Positions 51,262 to 60,391 of a stretch of 64,000 bases of DNA are shown here, piece after piece. This DNA is from Salinirubrum litoreum. Its GTDB lineage: Archaea; Halobacteriota; Halobacteria; Halobacteriales; Haloferacaceae. Every line of letters begins with the position of its first letter. Position 1 is the first letter of the stretch. The notes under the pieces were generated by a model. It ran no database searches, was not told the DNA's origin, and saw only the letters and a list, made by a program, of their open reading frames with translations. The DNA lies in NCBI RefSeq assembly GCF_020567425.1, contig NZ_JAJCVJ010000001.1:1612001-1676000 (forward strand), read 5' to 3'. Both the position numbers and the translations under genes were made by a program.

Positions 51262-52362
51262 ATGGACTACGACAGACCCCTGTTCTACCGGGTCATGCGG
51301 TACGCGGCGGAGGCGGAGCGTGACACCATCGACATGGTGTCCGGGAGTCCCGACTGGGAGGCCCCCGAGTCGCTCCGGCGCGGCCTCCGGGAGTACGCCG
51401 ACGGCGACGCCGACTCCTTCCAGTACCCGCCGAGCGCCGGCCTGCGCGAACTCCGGACCGAGATCGCCGAGCGCCGGAACGTCGACCGCCGGCAGGTGAT
51501 CGTCACCAACGGGACCGGCGAGGCGAACTACCTCGGGATGGCCGCCGCGCTCGACCGCGACCGTGGCGAGGAAGTGATCCTGACCGATCCGGTCTACCCC
51601 TACTACCCCGGCAAGACCGACCTGCTCGGCGGGACTGCCTCGTTCGTCCCGACCGAACGCGACGGCCAACTGGACCCGGAGAAGGTCCGCGAGGCCGCGA
51701 GCGAGGACACGGGACTCATCGTCGTCAACACACCGAACAACCCGACCGGCGCGGTGTACCCCCGCGAGACGATGGAAGCGCTGGTCGAGGTCGCCGAGGC
51801 GAACGACGCGGTCCTGCTGGCCGACGAGGTGTACGACCACTTCGACTTCTCCGGCCGGTTCGAGAGCGCGCTGACCATCGACTCCGACCACCGGATCGTC
51901 ACCTCCGGCTTCTCGAAGTCGCTGGCGATCACGGGGTTCCGGGTCGGCTACGTCATCCTGCCCGAGGAACTGGTCGACCCCGCCCGGACCCGGCACATGC
52001 TCGTCAACGTCGCCACCTCCCGGCCCGCGCAGGCGGCCGTCCTCACCGCCCTACGGGAGACCTCCCCGGAGTACTACGCCGAGGTGCGCGACCTGCTCCG
52101 GGATCGGATCGAGACGTTCACCGACGCGCTGGACGCGGCGGGTGCGGAGTACACGACCCCCGAGGGAGCCTTCTACGTCCTCGCGCGCTTCGAGGACTTC
52201 CCCGGCACGCTGTCGAACGTCGAGCGCCTGATCGACGAGGCCGGCGTCGCGGGGATGCCCGGCGAGGCGTTCGGTAGCGCCCGCGAGGACTGGTTCCGGT
52301 TCGCGCTGGTGACGCCCCGCGCCGAGGAGGCGGCCGACCGACTCGCGGCCTTCTTCGACTGA
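51262..52362 (+). CDS. Class I/II pyridoxal-phosphate aminotransferase
   Basis: A 366-residue fold-type I enzyme. VTNGTGEANYLGMAAALD near 83-100 matches the cofactor-phosphate region, NTPNNPTGAVYPRETM (about 157-172) the Asn contact, LADEVYDHFDF the Asp/Tyr contacts and SGFSKSLAITGFRVGY (about 214-229) the Schiff-base Lys and Arg. The C-terminal Arg in WFRFALVTPR binds the substrate carboxylate. The amino acid substrate cannot be told from sequence; aspartate or aromatic types are common. It has its own upstream region and precedes the ArsA gene. Confidence 0.9.
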   Translation: MDYDRPLFYRVMRYAAEAERDTIDMVSGSPDWEAPESLRRGLREYADGDADSFQYPPSAGLRELRTEIAERRNVDRRQVIVTNGTGEANYLGMAAALDRDRGEEVILTDPVYPYYPGKTDLLGGTASFVPTERDGQLDPEKVREAASEDTGLIVVNTPNNPTGAVYPRETMEALVEVAEANDAVLLADEVYDHFDFSGRFESALTIDSDHRIVTSGFSKSLAITGFRVGYVILPEELVDPARTRHMLVNVATSRPAQAAVLTALRETSPEYYAEVRDLLRDRIETFTDALDAAGAEYTTPEGAFYVLARFEDFPGTLSNVERLIDEAGVAGMPGEAFGSAREDWFRFALVTPRAEEAADRLAAFFD

Positions 52363-52437
52363 CGCCGCCGCCCGCGTTGCTGCCGTGCTGTTCGACGCGA
52401 CCGACGAGTACACAAGTCAGCGCGCGGAACGCCCGGT

Positions 52438-53628
52438 ATGGCCGAACTCGACGTAGAGCCGGTGGACGACGCGGACGCCGAGAGCGACGCGGGCGACGGC
52501 GCGCCGGCGGAGCACGGACACGGCACAGCGGCAGCGGACGACACGACGGTCGAGGTCGAGGCGACGAGCACCGACGCGACACTCCCGGAGGGCGTGGACG
52601 CCCCGGAGTACGTCCTCTACGGCGGGAAAGGCGGCGTCGGCAAGACGACGATGGCCGCCAGCACCGCGCTGGCGAGCGCGGCTGGCGGCGTGCCCACGCT
52701 GGTCGTCTCGACCGATCCGGCACACTCGCTGTCGGACACGCTGGCGACCGAGATTCCCGCTCATCCCTCGCGCATCCGTGAGGATATTCCCCTCTTCGCG
52801 GCCGAGATCGATCCCGAGGAGGCGATGGAGGAGGGCGTCTTCGGTGCCGACGGCGACCCACTCGGCGGGATGGGTGGCATGGGTGCCGGCGGTGACACGG
52901 ACGCCAGCGGCGCGGGCGCGGGACCGATGGGCGCGATGGCCGGCGCACTCGGCGACGAGGGGTTCGACCCGACGATGGCCGGGTCGATGCCCGGCGCGGA
53001 CGAGGCCGCGGCGATGCGCCAACTGCTCGAATATCTCGACGACCCGCGCTTCGACCGCGTGGTCGTCGACACCGCCCCGACCGGCCACACCCTGCGACTG
53101 CTCGAACTGCCGGAGATGCTCGACTCGATGATGGGCCGGATGATGAAGCTCCGCCAGCAGTTCTCGGGGATGATGGAGGGCGTGAAGGGGATGTTCGGCG
53201 GGGGCGAGAACGCCGACCCCTCGGCCGACCTGGACGAACTCCAGGATCGGATCGAGCGCCTGCGGGCGGTCCTGCGCGACCCGGCACGCACCGACTTCCG
53301 GGTCGTGATGGTGCCCGAGGAGATGAGCGTCGTCGAGTCACAGCGACTCATCAAGCGACTGGACGGCTTCGGCATCCCGGTCCAGACGCTGGTCGTCAAT
53401 CGCGTGATGGAACCCCTGTCGGACGTGGCCGACGTGGACCCCGACTGGCTCGTCTCGGCGAACGTCGAGGAGTGTGAGTTCTGTAGTCGTCGGTGGGACG
53501 TCCAGCAGACAGCGCTCCAGCGGGCGATGGACCTGTTCCGGGGTCGGGACGTGAAGCGCGTGCCGCTGCTGGCCGACGAGGTGCGCGGCGAGGAGGCGCT
53601 TCGGATCGTGGCGGCTTGTTTACACTAG
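52438..53628 (+). CDS. ArsA/Get3-type ATPase
   Basis: A 396-residue P-loop ATPase of the ArsA/TRC40 family. An acidic N-terminal tail (about 1-55) is followed by the deviant Walker A GGKGGVGKTTMAAS (about 62-75), switch I STDPAHSLSDTLAT and the A-loop Asp in VVDTAPTGHTLRLLE. A Met/Gly-rich segment lies near 140-200 and a CxxC-like pair in VEECEFCSRRW near the end. In archaea Get3-like proteins may insert tail-anchored proteins; there is no arsenite gene nearby, so arsenic efflux is unlikely. The Met-rich insert resembles the hydrophobic-groove region of Get3, but this is inference. Confidence 0.88.
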   Translation: MAELDVEPVDDADAESDAGDGAPAEHGHGTAAADDTTVEVEATSTDATLPEGVDAPEYVLYGGKGGVGKTTMAASTALASAAGGVPTLVVSTDPAHSLSDTLATEIPAHPSRIREDIPLFAAEIDPEEAMEEGVFGADGDPLGGMGGMGAGGDTDASGAGAGPMGAMAGALGDEGFDPTMAGSMPGADEAAAMRQLLEYLDDPRFDRVVVDTAPTGHTLRLLELPEMLDSMMGRMMKLRQQFSGMMEGVKGMFGGGENADPSADLDELQDRIERLRAVLRDPARTDFRVVMVPEEMSVVESQRLIKRLDGFGIPVQTLVVNRVMEPLSDVADVDPDWLVSANVEECEFCSRRWDVQQTALQRAMDLFRGRDVKRVPLLADEVRGEEALRIVAACLH

Positions 53629-53684
53629 AATATAAGAGTTTTAATCTGAATCGAAGGACTGGCGTGATAATTTATAGACTTACT

Positions 53685-54704
53685 TTATACCCGATTTTGG
53701 CGACGCTTGGCTCTCTTCTTTTCGAGTTCGTCTAGCGTCTCGGCGTGGAGGGTGTCAGTCGATGTTTCGACGCGCGCTTCAACCGGTGCGAGAACCACGT
53801 CTTCATCGGGCCCAATGTCGCTCGGGTCCTCAATCCCAACCTTCGACGCCTCCCGCTGTGTCTTGATATCACTACCTGAGAGGGTTTTGATACCCCTCGA
53901 CTGCCGTTCTGACGTACTCATCGAGAGTACTTCTTCAGGAGAACTGGATGGCGCGAGGAACGTTGCGTCGAATGTGTTGTACACTTGGAAGAAGTTACCG
54001 TCGAACCCTGTTGCACTGTCTTCCTGAATAACGTCGACCTCATCACTAGGGTCGGCTTGTGCGACGAATCGATTAAATGTCGCCCCTTGTTTCACGTCTC
54101 TGTCTGAGACCAGTCCATAATCTGAGCCCCAGTTGAAGTAGTGAGTGTAGACATCATCTGCTGAGTCGTCAAAGATTGCTAATAGGTTACCCAGAATCTC
54201 GACTGCTGTCATAAATGTTCCATAGTACGGTAGGAGGCCCAATACCTCGTTGGCTATCGCTTCTGCGTGCGTGAAGTCTTCTCCGTCTGTTTTTGGTGTC
54301 CCTCCTCCGACGAAGAATTTATTATCTCCGACTGACCAGTATGGAAAGTTTGACCTTGCAGTTGATTGGTTTCCTTGTAGACCTGCATAGGTCTGACTAC
54401 CATCGTGTGTATAACTGTTAGAGAATACTTCAAAATCAATTTCCCAGTATGGACTATAATTACCTTCGGCAGACGCCGCGTACTGGGTCAGTGCTGTTGC
54501 GAGTTCGACATTGCCTCCGCTCGCTCCGCTTGCGGACCCTGTCGTACTGAAATTATTTTCGGGTCCAGCAGTGTATATAACATCTCCACCATAATCACCA
54601 CTCGTTCCGACCTCAGGGTCAGCTCGAGTAATTACGGGGAGGGTAGTTAGCCCAGCCATCGTTGCACCTGATTTTGATATGAACTTTCTACGGTCCGTAT
54701 CCAA
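53685..54704 (-). CDS. AT-rich Tat-exported protein, unknown
   Basis: A 339-residue protein with a twin-arginine signal RRKFISKSGATMAGLTTLP. The mature part has GNVELATALTQYAASAEGNY, YWEIDFEVFSNSYTHDGSQ, EAIANEVLGLLPYYGTFMT (a hydrophobic helix) and a Lys/Arg-rich C-terminus KKRAKRRQNRV. Codon use and base composition are clearly AT-richer than flanking arsA and hemB. The start is TTG at 54704. AT boxes rc TTTATTA and TAATATAAT lie within 30 bases upstream. No family recognised; a secreted surface or antimicrobial-type protein is possible but unsupported. Confidence 0.68.
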   Translation of the reverse strand: MDTDRRKFISKSGATMAGLTTLPVITRADPEVGTSGDYGGDVIYTAGPENNFSTTGSASGASGGNVELATALTQYAASAEGNYSPYWEIDFEVFSNSYTHDGSQTYAGLQGNQSTARSNFPYWSVGDNKFFVGGGTPKTDGEDFTHAEAIANEVLGLLPYYGTFMTAVEILGNLLAIFDDSADDVYTHYFNWGSDYGLVSDRDVKQGATFNRFVAQADPSDEVDVIQEDSATGFDGNFFQVYNTFDATFLAPSSSPEEVLSMSTSERQSRGIKTLSGSDIKTQREASKVGIEDPSDIGPDEDVVLAPVEARVETSTDTLHAETLDELEKKRAKRRQNRV

Positions 54705-54765
54705 ATATTATATTAGAGGGTAATAAATGCTTTGTTGTAACAAACGTTCCAAATTTCCAAATTTG

Positions 54766-55236
54766 CTACTCAACACACCCTCCAACAAATCGATCAGAGT
54801 TGGAACAGTCACCTTTGACCGTAAGTACAAGCGGATCATCCTCATCGATCCACGACCGACTACCATACTCAATGTCAGCAGCAATACATTCTAGCGACCC
54901 GGTATCTTTATTTGCAAGATTCCAAGTATTCCATTGGTGGTCATCAACGCGCGCCGAGATAGCATAAGTTGCCTTCGTATAGTCCCACGTGCATTCGATT
55001 ATCGTCGATGGAATAAATCGATCTGTCGCTCGGTCCAGTTCGTGTTTTGACCTATGAACTTCATTTTTGTTTTTATCTACGACAATTTCAAATGTGTGCT
55101 TATTTTCTTGATCGTAGCTTCGTATTCCAAGCCGTCCTAACTTCGATTTCTGTGAAATCGGTAAAGAAACGCTACATCCAGCCAACGGAATTGTTGCAGA
55201 TGCTCCAAGTTTTTGGAGTATTGATCGGCGTCTCAT
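54766..55236 (-). CDS. AT-rich lipoprotein related to 6986-7465
   Basis: A 156-residue predicted lipoprotein: [10 protein letters not shown] signal, lipobox LAGC (18-21). The mature part includes [40 protein letters not shown] and [19 protein letters not shown]. The SARVD-x3-W segment and the following Cys match the lipoprotein at 6986-7465, indicating one family in core and island versions. It lies upstream of the AT-rich Tat protein on the same strand, 61 bases apart, and may be in the same transcript. Function unknown. Confidence 0.7.
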   Translation of the reverse strand: MRRRSILQKLGASATIPLAGCSVSLPISQKSKLGRLGIRSYDQENKHTFEIVVDKNKNEVHRSKHELDRATDRFIPSTIIECTWDYTKATYAISARVDDHQWNTWNLANKDTGSLECIAADIEYGSRSWIDEDDPLVLTVKGDCSNSDRFVGGCVE

Positions 55237-55322
55237 ACGATGAATCTCTCCCTTGTAGGTATGAATTTTTTGGAGGAGTTCTGTTTCCGTTCATAGTACA
55301 CTATCTGTCCCCGACCGATTCC

Positions 55323-55328
55323 GTTTTG
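55323..55328 (+). promoter_or_regulatory. Possible TATA element of hemB
   Basis: GTTTTG lies 25-30 bases before the hemB ATG. It sits where the sequence changes from AT-rich island to core composition. Confidence 0.35.
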
Positions 55329-55352
55329 CCCCCGAGAGCCGAACCGCCGGGC

Positions 55353-56333
55353 ATGAACCCCACCGACCGCCCGCGCAGGCTCCGCGCAGACGGTGTCCGG
55401 TCGCTCGTCAGCGAGACCAGCCTCTCGGCGTCGGACCTGATCGCTCCGGTGTTCGTGGACGCGACGACCGACGAGCGCGTGCCCATCCCCTCGATGCCGG
55501 GCCACGAGCGCGTCCCAGTGTCGGAGGCGGTCGCCCGCGTCGAGGAGATTCTCGACACCGGCGTCGAGTCGGTCGTCGTCTTCGGCATCCCCGAGTCGAA
55601 AGACAGCGACGGCTCGCGGGCCTACGCCGAGGACGGTGTCGTCCAGCGTGCGATCCGCGACATCTCGGCCGAGACCGACGCCTACGTCATCGCGGACACC
55701 TGCTTCTGTGAGTACACCGACCACGGCCACTGCGGGGTCCTCGCGCCGGACGCCCGCGCCGGCGAGGGGCTGACCGTGGACAACGACCCGACGCTCGACC
55801 TGCTGGCGAAGACCGCAATCTCGCAGGCCGACGCGGGCGCGGACATGATCGCGCCGAGTAGCATGACCGACGGGATGGTCGGCGCGATCCGGGAGGGGCT
55901 GGATTCGGCGGGCCACGAAGATATCCCCATCATGAGCTACGCGGTGAAGTACGAGTCGGCCTTCTACGGCCCGTTCCGCGACGCGGCCGACGGCGCGCCC
56001 TCCTTCGGCGACCGGCGACACTACCAGATGGACCCCGCGAACCGCCGGGAAGCGCTCCGGGAGGCCCGACTGGACGTGGAACAGGGTGCGGACGCACTGA
56101 TGGTCAAGCCGGCCCTGCCCTATCTCGACATCGTGCGCGAGGTGCGCGACAGTTTCGAACACCCGGTGGCGGCGTACAACGTCTCCGGCGAGTACGCGAT
56201 GCTCCACGCCGCCAGCGAGAAGGGCTGGCTCGATCTGGAGGCGACCGCACTGGAGTCGCTGGTGTCGATCAAGCGCGCCGGAGCCGATCTGATCCTGACG
56301 TACTTCGCCGAAAGCGTGGCCGAGCGGTTGTAG
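55353..56333 (+). CDS. hemB: Delta-aminolevulinic acid dehydratase
   Basis: Joins two 5-aminolevulinate molecules to porphobilinogen in haem and cobalamin synthesis. It has 326 residues. The zinc-type metal site is [19 protein letters not shown] (Cys triad, about 112-130). The two active-site lysines lie in [18 protein letters not shown] and [35 protein letters not shown] and [13 protein letters not shown] complete the pattern. The start [14 protein letters not shown] is chosen; the open frame upstream runs into the AT-rich island and is not family-like. Confidence 0.96.
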   Translation: MNPTDRPRRLRADGVRSLVSETSLSASDLIAPVFVDATTDERVPIPSMPGHERVPVSEAVARVEEILDTGVESVVVFGIPESKDSDGSRAYAEDGVVQRAIRDISAETDAYVIADTCFCEYTDHGHCGVLAPDARAGEGLTVDNDPTLDLLAKTAISQADAGADMIAPSSMTDGMVGAIREGLDSAGHEDIPIMSYAVKYESAFYGPFRDAADGAPSFGDRRHYQMDPANRREALREARLDVEQGADALMVKPALPYLDIVREVRDSFEHPVAAYNVSGEYAMLHAASEKGWLDLEATALESLVSIKRAGADLILTYFAESVAERL

Positions 56334-56429
56334 AATTTCGGAGCGAGTGCTGTGAGACCGCTCCGGGGGAACGAGAGGCGAGTGCTCGCGTCTGGAGTGA
56401 ATTCTGTCGAGTGAGTCGTGGATGACGAG

Positions 56430-57150
56430 GGGTGAAACTCCCACCCGACTCTGTGACCCATCACGCAGTTACTGCCCGTCACCCATCCTGTCGTCGTAGA
56501 ATCGGAGCCCGGCAGTCGCGGTATTCTCCCCTCGCGGCCCCGACTGCTGTCGATCGAACGACGAGGAGGGCACTCGCTGTCGCTCGGACACTGCTCTGTC
56601 GGGTCGCCAGCAGATCGCGTCCAGCGCGGGTTCCGAGCCTGTCGTCGTGTGAGTGAGGAGTGGTGCCTGCGCGTTCACCTCTGAACGTAGCGCGCGCGAC
56701 TGACGCGCGCGAGGTCTTCCCGAGGGAACCGAACAGGGCGAGACCGAGGGTCTCGCTGGCAGTCGGCGCGGCGCGCCGACGACAGAGCGAGAGCGAAGCT
56801 CTCGTCAGCAACCGGCGCGGAGCGCCGGTGACGAAGGCTCCTCAGAGCGTGCCGCTGACGGTGGAGAATCGCGGGCGGTGCCGAGAGCGATTCGAGGCTG
56901 GGGAGGGTGAGGTGCGGTCGCGGTGCTGTCTGCGGTGCGGTTTCTCGCGCTACGATAGTCGCGGTCGCGGTGGCGGTCGCAGTCGCGGTTGCGGTGGCTG
57001 TGCAGTCACGGTCGCAGTCTGCGGTAGTGTCGCAGTCGCGGGTCACCGCACTCTCACTGTCGCACAGCAGTCGCTCACGAATGTAGTTCGGGGGAAAGGG
57101 GGAATGCGGGCGCGTGTGACGCCCACCAGGTGGTCCATCTGCTAGGTACA
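56430..57150 (-). repeat. Dispersed element, copy E (rearranged)
   Basis: On the minus strand the order is: CACCGC-rich tract (about 57070-56910), CTCCCCAGCCTCG (56905-56893), a hairpin array, then GGAACCCG (56634-56627) with its near-complement CGGGCTCC (56511-56504), and GTTTCACC near 56440. The array (56691-56829) has CGCGCGCG, GCGAGACC-GAG, GTCGGCGC, CGAGAGC-GAA and ACCGGCGC-GGA hairpins, spaced by short CAG-containing linkers. Its loops are purine-rich on the plus strand, opposite to the tract, so the array is inverted and displaced relative to copy C. The 56586-56634 block matches 27459-27510 of copy C. It faces the 3' end of hemB. Confidence 0.72.
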
Positions 57151-57235
57151 TAAACGTCCGGAAGGCGGAGTGAAAGTGAAAGTGCACGACTGCACCGGGA
57201 TGAACCGCCTGTCAGACGGTTGTCGGTCGGTCGTC

Positions 57236-57649
57236 TCACGAGTCGGGGATCGGCCGAATCGACACCTCGTGCTCGGCCAGGTAGCGAGTCACCCGCTCCC
57301 GCAGTGGCCCCTCACCGGGCCACGTGACCGACTCCGCCACGTCGAGTCGTGCCGGGTCACCGACGTACACCTCGACCGACTCGGGCGCGGCCGGCACGTC
57401 CCCGCCGGTCACCGGCACCGACACCCGAACGTACAACCCCGAGTCGACCCCCTCGTAGGCGTCCATCGCCGCGACAGCGTCGGTCCGGAGGAGTCGCCCG
57501 GCGACCTGCCCGCCCGGTGCGAGCGTCGGATACCGCCCCTCGACCGCGTGGAGGCCCTCCAGTACCGCCGGGCCGACGAAGACGTAGGCGTCCACCACCG
57601 CCGCGACCTGCGCCGGGTTCGTCAGCGTCCCGTAGACGAACACGTCCAT
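57236..57649 (-). CDS. Gamma-glutamylcyclotransferase-like (GGCT/AIG2) protein
   Basis: A 137-residue protein with the BtrG/GGCT fold: MDVFVYGTLTNPAQVAAVVD carries the substrate loop YGTL, then LEGLHAVEGRYPTLAPG, VAGRLLRTDAVAAMDAYEGVD with the catalytic Glu, and LYVRVSVPV. In haloarchaea the enzyme could act on gamma-glutamylcysteine or related compounds, which is inference. Size is standard for the family. Confidence 0.85.
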   Translation of the reverse strand: MDVFVYGTLTNPAQVAAVVDAYVFVGPAVLEGLHAVEGRYPTLAPGGQVAGRLLRTDAVAAMDAYEGVDSGLYVRVSVPVTGGDVPAAPESVEVYVGDPARLDVAESVTWPGEGPLRERVTRYLAEHEVSIRPIPDS

Positions 57650-57712
57650 GCTCCGTGGTGGCGTGTCGCGTACTTCCGTGTTGTGGCGTGGTCGCCCGGA
57701 GCGCCCGTCCGG

Positions 57713-58333
57713 TCAGGAGACGAACTTCAGCAGGTCGTCCCGCTTCGCGTCGTGGAAGTGGGTCCGGAGCGCCTCCTTCAGCGGGCCGATGGACCCACGC
57801 TTCGCGGAGATGGGCGCGATCGTCTCCTGCCACTGTTGCCACGGGGGGTAGAGGCCGAGTCGGTCACAGAGGTCGTCTAATCGCTCGTCGCGGTCGTCGA
57901 CCTTGTCCATCTTGTTGACGGCGACGATAGCCGGGACGTCGATGTCGTCGAGGAAGTAGAACATCTCCACGTCGTGTGGCACCTCGTCGGGGCCGGAGTG
58001 CCGGTCGATGATGTCGATGACGCTCTTGCCGTCCACGACCAGCACACCCGCGAGGATGTCGTCGGCGTTCGACTCGACGTATCTGACGACGTCCGTCTTG
58101 ATTTGCTCGCGCTGACTCTCGGGGACGCCCTTCATGAACCCGAAGCCCGGCAGGTCGGTGAACATGAAACTCTCGGGTGCCCAGTCGAAGTGGTTCGGCG
58201 ACCGGGTGACGCCGGGCTTCCGGCCGGTGGTGAAGTCGTGGCCGGTCAACTCCCGCATCAGTGTGGACTTGCCGACGTTCGAGCGACCGAGGAAGACGAC
58301 CTCCGCGTCCCTGTCCGGGCGTCCTTCGAACAT
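57713..58333 (-). CDS. engB: EngB/YsxC family GTP-binding protein
   Basis: A 206-residue GTPase: G1 GRSNVGKST (about 17-25), G2 region [12 protein letters not shown]3 DLPGFGFM, G4 NKMD and G5 ISAKRG. EngB in bacteria acts in large ribosomal subunit assembly; the archaeal version is assumed to do so. It starts at [14 protein letters not shown]. It shares a divergent region with the 5-formyltetrahydrofolate gene. Confidence 0.92.
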   Translation of the reverse strand: MFEGRPDRDAEVVFLGRSNVGKSTLMRELTGHDFTTGRKPGVTRSPNHFDWAPESFMFTDLPGFGFMKGVPESQREQIKTDVVRYVESNADDILAGVLVVDGKSVIDIIDRHSGPDEVPHDVEMFYFLDDIDVPAIVAVNKMDKVDDRDERLDDLCDRLGLYPPWQQWQETIAPISAKRGSIGPLKEALRTHFHDAKRDDLLKFVS

Positions 58334-58450
58334 ACCGGCCGTAGACGGCCGGCGTGGATAAACGGCGCGGGACGTGGGTAGCGAAGGAATCACGACAGCC
58401 GACTTCCGGCGACCCGCGGGATTCACGACGACTCGGGCCGAGTCGCGAGT

Positions 58451-59182
58451 ATGGACAAGCAGTCGCTCCGCGACCGCATCTGGGACAGCCTCGAAGAGAC
58501 CGGCGAGGCCAGATTCCCGTTCCCGCCGCACGGGCGCATCCCGAACTTCGCCGACGCGTCGGACGCCGCCGATCGCCTCGCCGCGACCGAGGCGTGGCAG
58601 TCGGCCGACGCGATCAAGGCGAATCCCGACGCGCCACAACTCCCCGTGCGCCGGGCCGCGATGCGTGCCGGAAAGACGGTCTACATGGCGGTCCCGCGCC
58701 TGCGCGAGGCGGACTGTTTCCTCGAACTCGATCCGGCCGAAGTGGCCGACATCGACCACGCGACCACGGTCGGCGGGTCCAGCGAGGCCGGCGTCCCGGT
58801 CGGTCCCGAGGAGATGCCGGAGATCGACCTGATCGTCTCCGGCTCTGTCGCGGTGACCGAGCAGGGTGACCGCATCGGGAAAGGCGAAGGCTACAGCGAT
58901 CTGGAGTTCGCGGTCCTCCGGGAGTTCGGACTGGTCGGCGACGACACGCCGGTCGCCACGACGGTCCACGAGTTGCAGGTCGTCGACGACGAGTGGGAGT
59001 CGAGCGACTACGACGTGCCACTCGATCTGGTCGTGACACCGGAGCGTGTCGTGGAGACCGGTGCTGGTGCTGCTGCCGATGAGTCCGGGTCGGGACGGCA
59101 GAAACCGACAGGGATCGACTGGTCGGTGCTGTCGGAGGAGCGACTCGCGGAGATTCCGATCCTAGAGCGACTGCGGGAGTGA
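58451..59182 (+). CDS. 5-formyltetrahydrofolate cyclo-ligase family protein
   Basis: A 243-residue protein of the MTHFS-like family: [20 protein letters not shown], then [31 protein letters not shown] and the nucleotide-binding [20 protein letters not shown] with [16 protein letters not shown]. The family enzyme converts 5-formyl- to 5,10-methenyl-tetrahydrofolate with ATP. Archaeal relatives are longer and their exact substrate is not settled. The C-terminal 40 residues are variable. Confidence 0.85.
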   Translation: MDKQSLRDRIWDSLEETGEARFPFPPHGRIPNFADASDAADRLAATEAWQSADAIKANPDAPQLPVRRAAMRAGKTVYMAVPRLREADCFLELDPAEVADIDHATTVGGSSEAGVPVGPEEMPEIDLIVSGSVAVTEQGDRIGKGEGYSDLEFAVLREFGLVGDDTPVATTVHELQVVDDEWESSDYDVPLDLVVTPERVVETGAGAAADESGSGRQKPTGIDWSVLSEERLAEIPILERLRE

Positions 59183-59313
59183 GGCTGTCGGAACTCCGAG
59201 TGTGAAGCTGTCGAGAGTCGGGAAGTGACGGTCGAGACCCGGAGAGTGGCGGCGTCGGGGCTGGGCAGGGTCGGTCGACGAGAGAGAACGGCAGAAGGAC
59301 GCGGGCGTGTCGC

Positions 59314-60006
59314 TCAGTCGTCGGCCGTGACGGGTTCGGCTTCGGCGGCTTCCTTCTCAGCTTCCGCCTCGGCCTTCTCCTCGGCTTCCTTCTTGTTCTT
59401 GATCTTCTTCAGGCGGAAGATCTCCTCACGCTCCTGCTCTTCGAGTTTCTGCTCGATGTACTCCTGGTTCTCGTAGAGGTCGGGCAGGAGTTTGAACTCC
59501 AGTGCGTTCACGCGGCGCTTCGTGGTCTCGATCTCTTCGAGCATCTTCTTCATCGCCGTCTCGACCTCGGCGGCGAGGATGATCGTCTCCAGCAGTTCCT
59601 CGTAGGCGTCTGCGGCCTCGTCGATACGCGCCGAGGAGCCGAGCAGACCGTAGCCGCGCTGGTCGAGACTCTTCTTCACGCGCGAAGACTCGATCTGGGG
59701 GACGACGACACCCATGATGTTCTTCGACTGCGTGGTGATCTCGGGGTGTTCCTTCAGGGCGGCGGCCGCACCGCGGACCGCCACGTCGCCCTCCATGGCA
59801 CGGGCCATGTTGATCTTGCGCTGAGCGCGCTGGTAGTCGTCCGACAGGTCGGAGCGCACGTCCTGTGCCTGGTCGAGGATGTCCATGAACTCCATGATCA
59901 GCCCGTCACGCTTCTGTTCGAGCGTGTCGTGGCCCCGCTCGGAGAGTTCGATCCGGTCCTCGATGGCCATGAGGTTCTTTCGGGTGGGTTTGACGTCTTC
60001 GGCCAT
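59314..60006 (-). CDS. atpD: A-type ATP synthase subunit D
   Basis: The central rotor stalk subunit of the archaeal A1Ao ATP synthase. It has 230 residues and is almost entirely helical: [20 protein letters not shown] at the N-terminus, [32 protein letters not shown] and [20 protein letters not shown] at the C-terminal helix pair. It ends in an acidic Ala/Glu tail. It is the last atp gene on this strand, separated from atpB by two other genes. A TATA-like element rc of TTAACCTTT near 60037-60045 is about 35 bases from the start. Confidence 0.95.
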   Translation of the reverse strand: MAEDVKPTRKNLMAIEDRIELSERGHDTLEQKRDGLIMEFMDILDQAQDVRSDLSDDYQRAQRKINMARAMEGDVAVRGAAAALKEHPEITTQSKNIMGVVVPQIESSRVKKSLDQRGYGLLGSSARIDEAADAYEELLETIILAAEVETAMKKMLEEIETTKRRVNALEFKLLPDLYENQEYIEQKLEEQEREEIFRLKKIKNKKEAEEKAEAEAEKEAAEAEPVTADD

Positions 60007-60391
60007 TCGTTGCCGCCACCTTGACGGCGGAGGCTGTTAACCTTTTTCAGTCGATGCGCGCTCGGTTCGGCCGACTGGTCGACGGACACCGTGAACGGAC
60101 CAGTGTGAGTCTTTCCGTGTGTAGACGGTACTCGAACCGCCGCGCAAGTCGCTGACGGAGGCGGAGCGACACACTGGCGCGGTGGGGTGCAGGGGGCCGC
60201 CTCGCGCCACGCATTCAGCACGGCTGCTGGAACTCCTCGCTGTGTGAGGAACTCGACACAACCGTCCGGGGCGAACGGTGGTGCTCGGTCGGTACGAGGA
60301 CCGTAGTTTCGCGTCGACGGTCGGTCTGTGCGTGGTAAAATCGCCACTCGAATTGAACTGCGCTGGACGTCTCGGGACCGTCGAGGGTACC
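60007..60391. other. 385-base intergenic region between atpD and WD40 gene
   Basis: It contains the atpD promoter near 60037-60045 and GGTAAAATCG near 60338, a weak TATA for the WD40 gene with a leader of about 25 bases. An 8-base dyad near 60229-60249 (CTCCTCGC...GTGAGGA) is imperfect. No gene or RNA is evident. Confidence 0.4.
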
